From Dromiciops gliroides (Eukaryota; Chordata; Mammalia; Microbiotheria; Microbiotheriidae), in the NCBI RefSeq assembly GCF_019393635.1, contig NC_057866.1, positions 121,891,897 through 121,955,896 of the forward strand: a stretch of DNA of 64,000 nt. The letters are read 5' to 3'. Each line of letters opens with the position of its first letter. Position 1 is the stretch's first letter. Of this stretch, positions 1-64,000 are shown in pieces. The translations under genes and the position numbers were made by a program. Under the pieces are notes generated by a model. The model had not been told where the DNA came from. It searched no databases and saw nothing but the letters and a program-made list of their open reading frames with translations.

Positions 1-53542
<53,542 letters not shown>

Positions 53543-53720
53543 TGTTGATTGAGCTTTCTTGTAGATGTGCCCAAACCAGTCTTCAGTTAGTCATCTATAT
53601 CTGAACCACAGAACCATATGCACACATCCCCTTTTTAACTGAAAATGCAGCTCACTCAAGTAGTTTGTCACAAGCAAAAACTAACCCCACCTATCTTCCT
53701 GCTGCAAAAACATCAAAGAA
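53543..53720 (-). promoter_or_regulatory. TXK: Likely TXK 5' UTR and core promoter region
   Basis: The sequence directly upstream of the TXK start codon must hold the 5' UTR and probably the transcription start. No CpG island and no convincing TATA box are visible, and the stretch is not recognisably repeat-derived. Placement is inferred from the start codon only. Confidence 0.35.
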
Positions 53721-53834
53721 TGATGCATGCAAAGCATTAGAATGATGGTTTGATGGTCTACATAAAAAGTTTAGTGAATTTATATCTCTATATCTCTAGG
53801 ACAGTACGCCTCTCAATTCTCCAAAGGGACTACA

Positions 53835-54000
53835 GGGACCATTAGAATATTATAGCTGGAAGGGACATCAGAGATCAATCCACTTATTTGACAGATGATG
53901 AAACTGAGGCATAGAGCTAAAGTGACTTGCCCAAGGTCACATAGATGGTGGCAGAACCAGTTCTCTTGAAATCTACTTCAGTGCTCTGTCCACATCAGTT
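53835..54000 (-). repeat. MIR-like CORE-SINE
   Basis: ATTATAGCTGGAAGGGACAT, TTTGACAGATGATGAAACTG and GTGACTTGCCCAAGGTCAC in antisense MIR order. Confidence 0.8.
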
Positions 54001-54379
54001 TTAAGATGTAGGATGAAATGGGGAAGTATTCAGTTTTTTTAAGTGAATAACTTTTAAACAATCTAGCAACCTGCTCATCATACCCATTAAGTAATGAAAC
54101 TAAGTCAGGTCTCTCTTCTATAAACCTTAAAGACCTGAATCTAAAGGAAAATTCTGATGAATTCATCTTCCAGTTAGAGGTCACTTTGATCTGTTTCTCA
54201 GCTTTTCCTGTCTAGACAATGCACACCTCTCAGTGAATCACATTTTGGAGATGGAACAAACCTTAAGGATAATCTGGTCCAGTGGTATCAAACTCAAATA
54301 GAAACAGGGGCCCCTAATCCACATATGTAAGGATCCCAGTGGGCTGCATATTAATTTCAAAATGGAATATCATCTATGT

Positions 54380-54527
54380 TGTGTTTTTTTTTAGTGAGGC
54401 AATTGGGTTAAGTGACTTGCCCAGGGTCACACAGCTAGTAAGTGTTAAGTGTCTGAGGCCGGATTTGAACTCAGGTACTCCTGACTCCAGGGCCGGTGCT
54501 CTATCCACTGCGCCACCTAGCTGCCCC
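54380..54527 (-). mobile_element. Marsupial CORE-SINE
   Basis: Full-length minus-strand copy with ATCTATGTT on both sides. Confidence 0.95.
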
Positions 54528-54819
54528 ATCTATGTTTTATTGTATTTTATTTGTTAGGTATTTCCCAATTACATTTTAATCTGCTTAGGTAGCACTCAGG
54601 AGTGTTTAAGTCAGTGTGTTGGACACTCCATATCTAGTCTAATCCTCTCATTTTATAGAAAACTACAGCTCATTGAAACTTGTCTAAGGTGGAACTAGTT
54701 TTTTTTTTTTTTACTCTGAGATCAGGGTTCTTTTCACTAACCATTCTGCTTTTCCCTCTTCCATTGCCTTCTTTGCTTTTCAGTCTAATACTTAAAAAGA
54801 GTCCTGTTGGCCTCTGAAG

Positions 54820-55020
54820 GGCAGCATGGGATAAGGAAAAGAACACTGTACCAAGATTTAGAGACCCTGGTTCTAGTCTTGATTCTGATGCTAATGAAAG
54901 GTGTTACCCTGAGCAAGTCTCTTCACCAATTTGGGTCTGAGTTGCCACATGTGTAAAATAACAGGGTTAGAATTATTGATCCCCTCAGGTCCTTTTCCAA
55001 TACAAGATTCTAGGATCAAT
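54820..55020 (+). repeat. MIR-like CORE-SINE
   Basis: GGCAGCATGGGATAAGGAAA, TGTTACCCTGAGCAAGTCTC and GGGTTAGAATTATTGATCCC in MIR-class order. Confidence 0.7.
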
Positions 55021-55802
55021 ATAGAGATTAGTTTCTAGAAAATGTGATAATACTTAATAATTTCCATTTACCCTACTGAAAAGAACCAGAATAACCAACA
55101 TGCGGGGGATCCTTTAAGGACGACAAATGTGAATATGGGCAACAGATCTACCTACCATTTCTGTTACCACCATGCCTGTTTCTTCCCTTTCCAGCCACTT
55201 CCTCATTTGTATTCTGTGTAAATTCTTCTGTTTTGTTATTTTAGCCTTTGCCCTCACTAAGCAATATAAGAAAAAAACAACATAATACTAAATGTTAGCT
55301 AAATATTTAAAGACCACTGGGTGAAAATACTAAAAGATAAAATATGGTAAGGTGCATTTAAAGGTAATTCCATTGAAAAACTAAGAAGGACTCCTTTCAA
55401 ATGGAATGACATTTTATGATAGAAATATGCCCTGTGGTAATAAATGCTTCCTCAAAGTTCAACAGAAGAGATGGGGAAGAAAGGAAAATATTAGCTATGT
55501 CAAGTTTAAAGATTGCCTTATGTTCTATGTTCTTTAAATGTTCTTGTCCAAACAAACAAACAAACAACAACAAAAAAAACCAATGAAACTTCCCGTATTC
55601 AGTAATGACCAATTCTAGATGTTAATTAGGGAAATTCCTTTTCTTGACCATTTTTCTTTACATTTTAAAACTCATGAAGGTCTCTTATGTCCTGCCTAAT
55701 ATTTCAATGGAATTGCTTTTAAGTACATTTTATCCTCTTTCATTTTTCAGCATTTTTACCCAAGGGTCTTTAAATATTTAGTTAACGTTACCCAGTATCA
55801 TT

Positions 55803-55965
55803 CTTTTTTTTTTTTTTTTTTTTTTTTTTTGTGGGGCAATGGGGGTTAAGTGACTTGCCCAGGGTCACACAGCTAGTAAGTGTCAAGTGTCTGAGGCCAG
55901 ATTTGAACTCAGGTACTCCTGAATCCAGGGCCAGTGCTTTATCCACTGCGCCACCTAGCCGCCCC
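55803..55965 (-). mobile_element. Marsupial CORE-SINE with long pure tail
   Basis: Full-length minus-strand copy with an unbroken run of about 28 T (A tail) and a perfect duplication ACCCAGTATCATTCTTT on both sides. By these signs it is one of the youngest insertions here. Confidence 0.97.
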
Positions 55966-56431
55966 ACCCAGTATCATTCTTTATTCTTAGATAGCTTATT
56001 ATGGGTAAAAGGAAAAATAAGTAAATGGAAGCCCCCCTACACACACACCAATTCTTGGAAGAGCTCATGATTTTTGTAGGGAGACAAGAGCACAGCAATA
56101 GAACATCCTGAAACAGATTTTCCACTTGTTCAGTTGTCAAATACATGCTGCTAATCACTAGTACGTGGAAGCCATCTGTAAAATGATGGGGTTGGAAGAG
56201 GCACAGAGACCACACTCTTACTCCAGATCTGGTTTCTTCAAAACTTAAGCATATTGCATATGCAGTGTTATTTCTCAGCACATACTTAATGTTTTTCCTT
56301 TCAAAGAGATCTCAAGTTAGAAGCGTAATGTAAGTGGAAAGAGTTTTGGATTTGGAATGAAAAGATCTGAGTTGAAGACCCTGTTCTGTTACTAACTCAC
56401 TGAATGACCAGAAGGTATTGGATTAGATCAA

Positions 56432-56516
56432 CCGTCCTTAATCTTCTTTTGTTTATTTGTCTGTTTTGGACCCCTTAACAGTCTCATGAAGCCTATAGAC
56501 CCCTTTTTAGAATATT
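56432..56516. mobile_element. hAT-type MER-like fragment
   Basis: GTCCTTAATCTTCTTTTG and GAAGCCTATAGACCCCTTTT match one end of the hAT elements listed above. Confidence 0.5.
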
Positions 56517-56524
56517 TTTATTAT

Positions 56525-56770
56525 TAATAACTAGCATTTATGTACTGCCTTAAGGTTTACAAAATGCTTTATAAATATAATCTCATTTTTCCTCACAACA
56601 ACCCTGGAAGGTAGCTATTATTATTATCTTCATTTTATAGAGGGAGAAACTGAGGCAGACAGTAACTTGCCCAGGGTCACATAGTGAGTGAGTATATGAG
56701 ATATGTTTTAAACTCAGGTCTTCTTGACTCCAGGTCTAGCTAGTTATCCACTGTACCATCTAGTTGCCTT
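56525..56770 (-). repeat. MIR/THER-like CORE-SINE
   Basis: CATTTATGTACTGCCTTAAG, CCTCACAACAACCCTGGAAG, GAGGGAGAAACTGAGGCAGA and GTTATCCACTGTACCATCTA cover nearly a full-length antisense copy. Confidence 0.88.
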
Positions 56771-57136
56771 TAAATCATTTTAGAAAATAAATCAAAGGAC
56801 TAAAAAGGAAACCAATTATACTGAAATACAGCTACCAAAATATATTTTTAAAAAACAGGTTAATAATTCCTGAGTTACATGAACTCTGAAGTGTCTCCCA
56901 ATGCTAACATTCTGAATTCTATTTGTAGGCAGTTTAGACTTGGACAAATAAGGCATTTGTATCAGAAAATAAATAAGGATTATAAAGGACATATTTGTGT
57001 ATGCTCTGTACCCTATTATTATATACTTACTACTTATTGGTTGCCTTGAAACAACTCTTTATCATAGGCTTATCTGATTTCCTTTTTACAATGCCAACTT
57101 AGCATCTAATACTTGACATTTTACCACTGAAATGTA

Positions 57137-59091
57137 TTTATTCCCTTGAATGAAAGGTAGAAAATAAAGCAAGAAACATAAGAAATAATGGAGGGAGGAA
57201 GAAAAGAGAAAAGGCAGAGGCAGATATAAAAGATTTACAAAAAAACGTGGCAAACAACAGATGGGGACAACTGAATTTCTGGAGAAATAAAGAAATGAGA
57301 AATGAAAATGCTTTTCGATAAAAAAAAAAAGGAATCTGTGTATGGATCCCAGCATCTGACAGCATGACCCTTTAAAGTAGGATGTCAGCAAATAAATATC
57401 AGACAAAAAGGGACATATAGTGAGAGTACACACCAGGAAGAGGGGAGAAGTAGACTAGTTTCAGATTAACAGAGAGTTAATGGGGGGCGGTTAGGTGGCG
57501 CAGTGGATAAAGCACCGGCCCTGGATTCAGGAGTACCTGAGTTCAAACCTGGCCTCAGACACTTGACACTTACTAGCTGTGTGACCCTGGGCAAGTCACT
57601 TAACCCCCATTGCCCCGCAAACAAAACAAAACAAAACAAAACAAAACAAAACAAAACAAAACAAAGCAAAACAAACCCAGAGAGTTAATGAAGCTGCAAA
57701 ACACCAAGATGAGAAAAGGCCGTCAGATTTAGCAACAGAAAGGATCATTGACAACCTCTGAGAAAGCAGCCTCAGTAGAAGGGTGCTGTTGGAAAGTAGA
57801 TTACAAGGGATTTAAGGATGTAGAATGAAGAAGCAAAAATAGTAAGCGTAGAGGGCTGGAAGAATTTAGCAGTAAAAGGGAGAAAAGATACAGAAGAAAA
57901 GCACAAGGGATGGCAGAGACAAAGGAAAGACCCTTCAGGGCAGAGACCATGTCTTCCATCTCTTTGGATCTCTCATGATGCCTAGTGCTACAGTGGGAAT
58001 TCAGGCAACAGTGGATGATATTAATGCTACTTTAATCTGGGTTTACAGGGGAAAGAGCAAAATAGTGAATCTTGGGGATGGGAAAAAGAAGTAGAAGCAC
58101 TGAAACTGTAAAAAAAATTAATTTGGTTTTAAATCAAAGGAGAACTCACATTTCTTATAAATATATAACTTTATGTATATATTTACAATACATACAGCTT
58201 GTCAATCATTTGGATTGTAATAACACATAATACTTCAATGGACCTGTGATCTTATCAAGGCAGATAGCCCTTTCCACAGTGCAGACCACAACCCATTCAT
58301 GCCTTCTCATCCTCTCCATCTCCTCCCACTGAATTTTCTCACAGGATCTCACCCAACATTCTGTAGCCTTCTGCTAAATCTCTTGCCACCGAAGAGAAGC
58401 CAACAGAGTATAAAGGTTATCCGTTGCTCATTCTTGCTATGGGACTGGTCCACCTCCTTTCCCAATCTCATATCTCTCTGAAAACATTCTATAGAACTCT
58501 TCAGTAACACTGCGTTGCTGCCTGCTCATGCCTACTATATGCCCCCTCCATCACATTCAGATGACACACAATTCTTTGAAGAATGGGTCAATCCATCACT
58601 TTCAGTCATACAACATCACCTAAGTATTGAAGAAAGTTCAATAATATAAAAAAATGACCCCAACGATGGTGACTTATATGATTTGGGCTCTTTCCTCTTT
58701 CCGTTTCTATTTTCAGGATGAGATGCTGGGCTCCAGGTCTGAGAAAGCGATAAGGAGAGAAGCCACTAGGGCATTCCTCTAGCTTATGGCACCGTTTCTA
58801 TTATCATTGGCACCGCTGTCTTCTTCCAAAGGACACAACCACGCTTCACCCCAGAAGTGTGGGTCTTTGAGGAGCAATCTTTTTGTACTTCCTATCTGCA
58901 AGGCTGTTATCATCACTGGAGAACAAACCACCCTTTTGGCGCTGTGGATGCTCCTCAAGTAAAGGTCTAGTGTATTTCTGGAATAAACGAAATAAGCTGT
59001 TTATCCATGTGCAAAATAAATTAAAAGTTCTGCACAAGGCACTCTTTCCCCTTGTGCTTTGGCACTGGGCAACTGCCAGTTACAGCACCAT
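57137..59091 (-). other. TEC: Probable TEC 3' UTR
   Basis: The 3' UTR must begin at 59091. Candidate polyadenylation signals on the minus strand are ATTAAA at 58031-58036 and AATAAA at 57137-57142, implying a UTR of about 1.05 or 1.95 kb. The longer form would contain an antisense SINE (57483-57675). The stretch at 58680-59090 is non-repetitive and fairly CpG-containing for this window, as expected for transcribed UTR. The true end is not determined. Confidence 0.4.
57483..57675 (+). mobile_element. Marsupial CORE-SINE with (AAAAC)n tail
   Basis: Full-length plus-strand copy, antisense to TEC, with about ten AAAAC units as tail. CAGAGAGTTAATG flanks both sides. It lies in the possible TEC 3' UTR. 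Confidence 0.96.

Positions 59092-64000
<4,909 letters not shown>

Larger units (their letters stand above)
53721..57136. other. TXK-TEC intergenic region
   Basis: Between the TXK promoter and the possible TEC 3' end lie MIRs, two young SINEs and a hAT remnant. The open frame at 53978-54184 on the minus strand shows no recognisable protein. Unrecognised stretches are 55030-55800 and 56770-57136. Confidence 0.5.

Noticed and set aside
53978-54184. 68-codon open frame on the minus strand between TXK and TEC
   Set aside because: No family resemblance, partly inside a MIR, no splice or promoter context. Chance open frame.
57086-57433. 115-codon hydrophobic open frame on the minus strand
   Set aside because: Pyrimidine-rich low-complexity translation (Phe/Leu/Ser), no start or splice context; likely noncoding TEC 3' region.

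Overview
The window is mammalian and almost certainly marsupial nuclear DNA. It is AT-rich and crowded with a tRNA-headed CORE-SINE of the marsupial type, about 150 bp, in 29 recognisable copies. It also holds RTE/BovB-like LINEs with matching RTE-tailed SINEs, L1, L2, CR1/L3 and MIR fossils, and solo LTRs. Nearly all host coding sequence is in short, properly spliced exons on the minus strand.

Two neighbouring Tec-family tyrosine kinase genes are present, in the TEC-then-TXK tandem order known from other mammals. TXK runs on the minus strand from its start codon at 53542 to beyond the left edge; 13 exons are visible (palmitoylation-type Cys string, proline-rich segment, SH3, SH2 and kinase up to the activation segment) and the last two are off the window. 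The last four exons of TEC (DFG segment to stop) lie at 59092-62447 on the same strand, about 5.5 kb upstream of TXK, and the rest runs off the right edge.

The most interesting host observation is that TXK is broken in this sequence although most of it is well preserved. Exon 7 (SH2) is 78 nt where the family has 80 and lacks two separate single bases; exon 13 (kinase) is 121 nt where the family has 119. Read literally, the protein would stop after about 189 residues. The four TEC exons and the other eleven TXK exons are open and have the expected sizes. This is either a recent, perhaps lineage-specific, loss of a T-cell kinase or sequence error, and cannot be decided here.

The 22-kb first intron of TXK holds a full-length GAPDH processed pseudogene with a perfect 13-bp target duplication, an L1 nested in another L1, an RTE/BovB-like LINE inserted in a MIR, and a small CpG-bearing non-repeat patch. 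SINEs dominate the other introns. In TXK, 17 of the 22 young SINEs lie in the sense orientation of the gene. I saw no CRISPR array, bacterial-type gene, tRNA or rRNA gene, or wholly new system.
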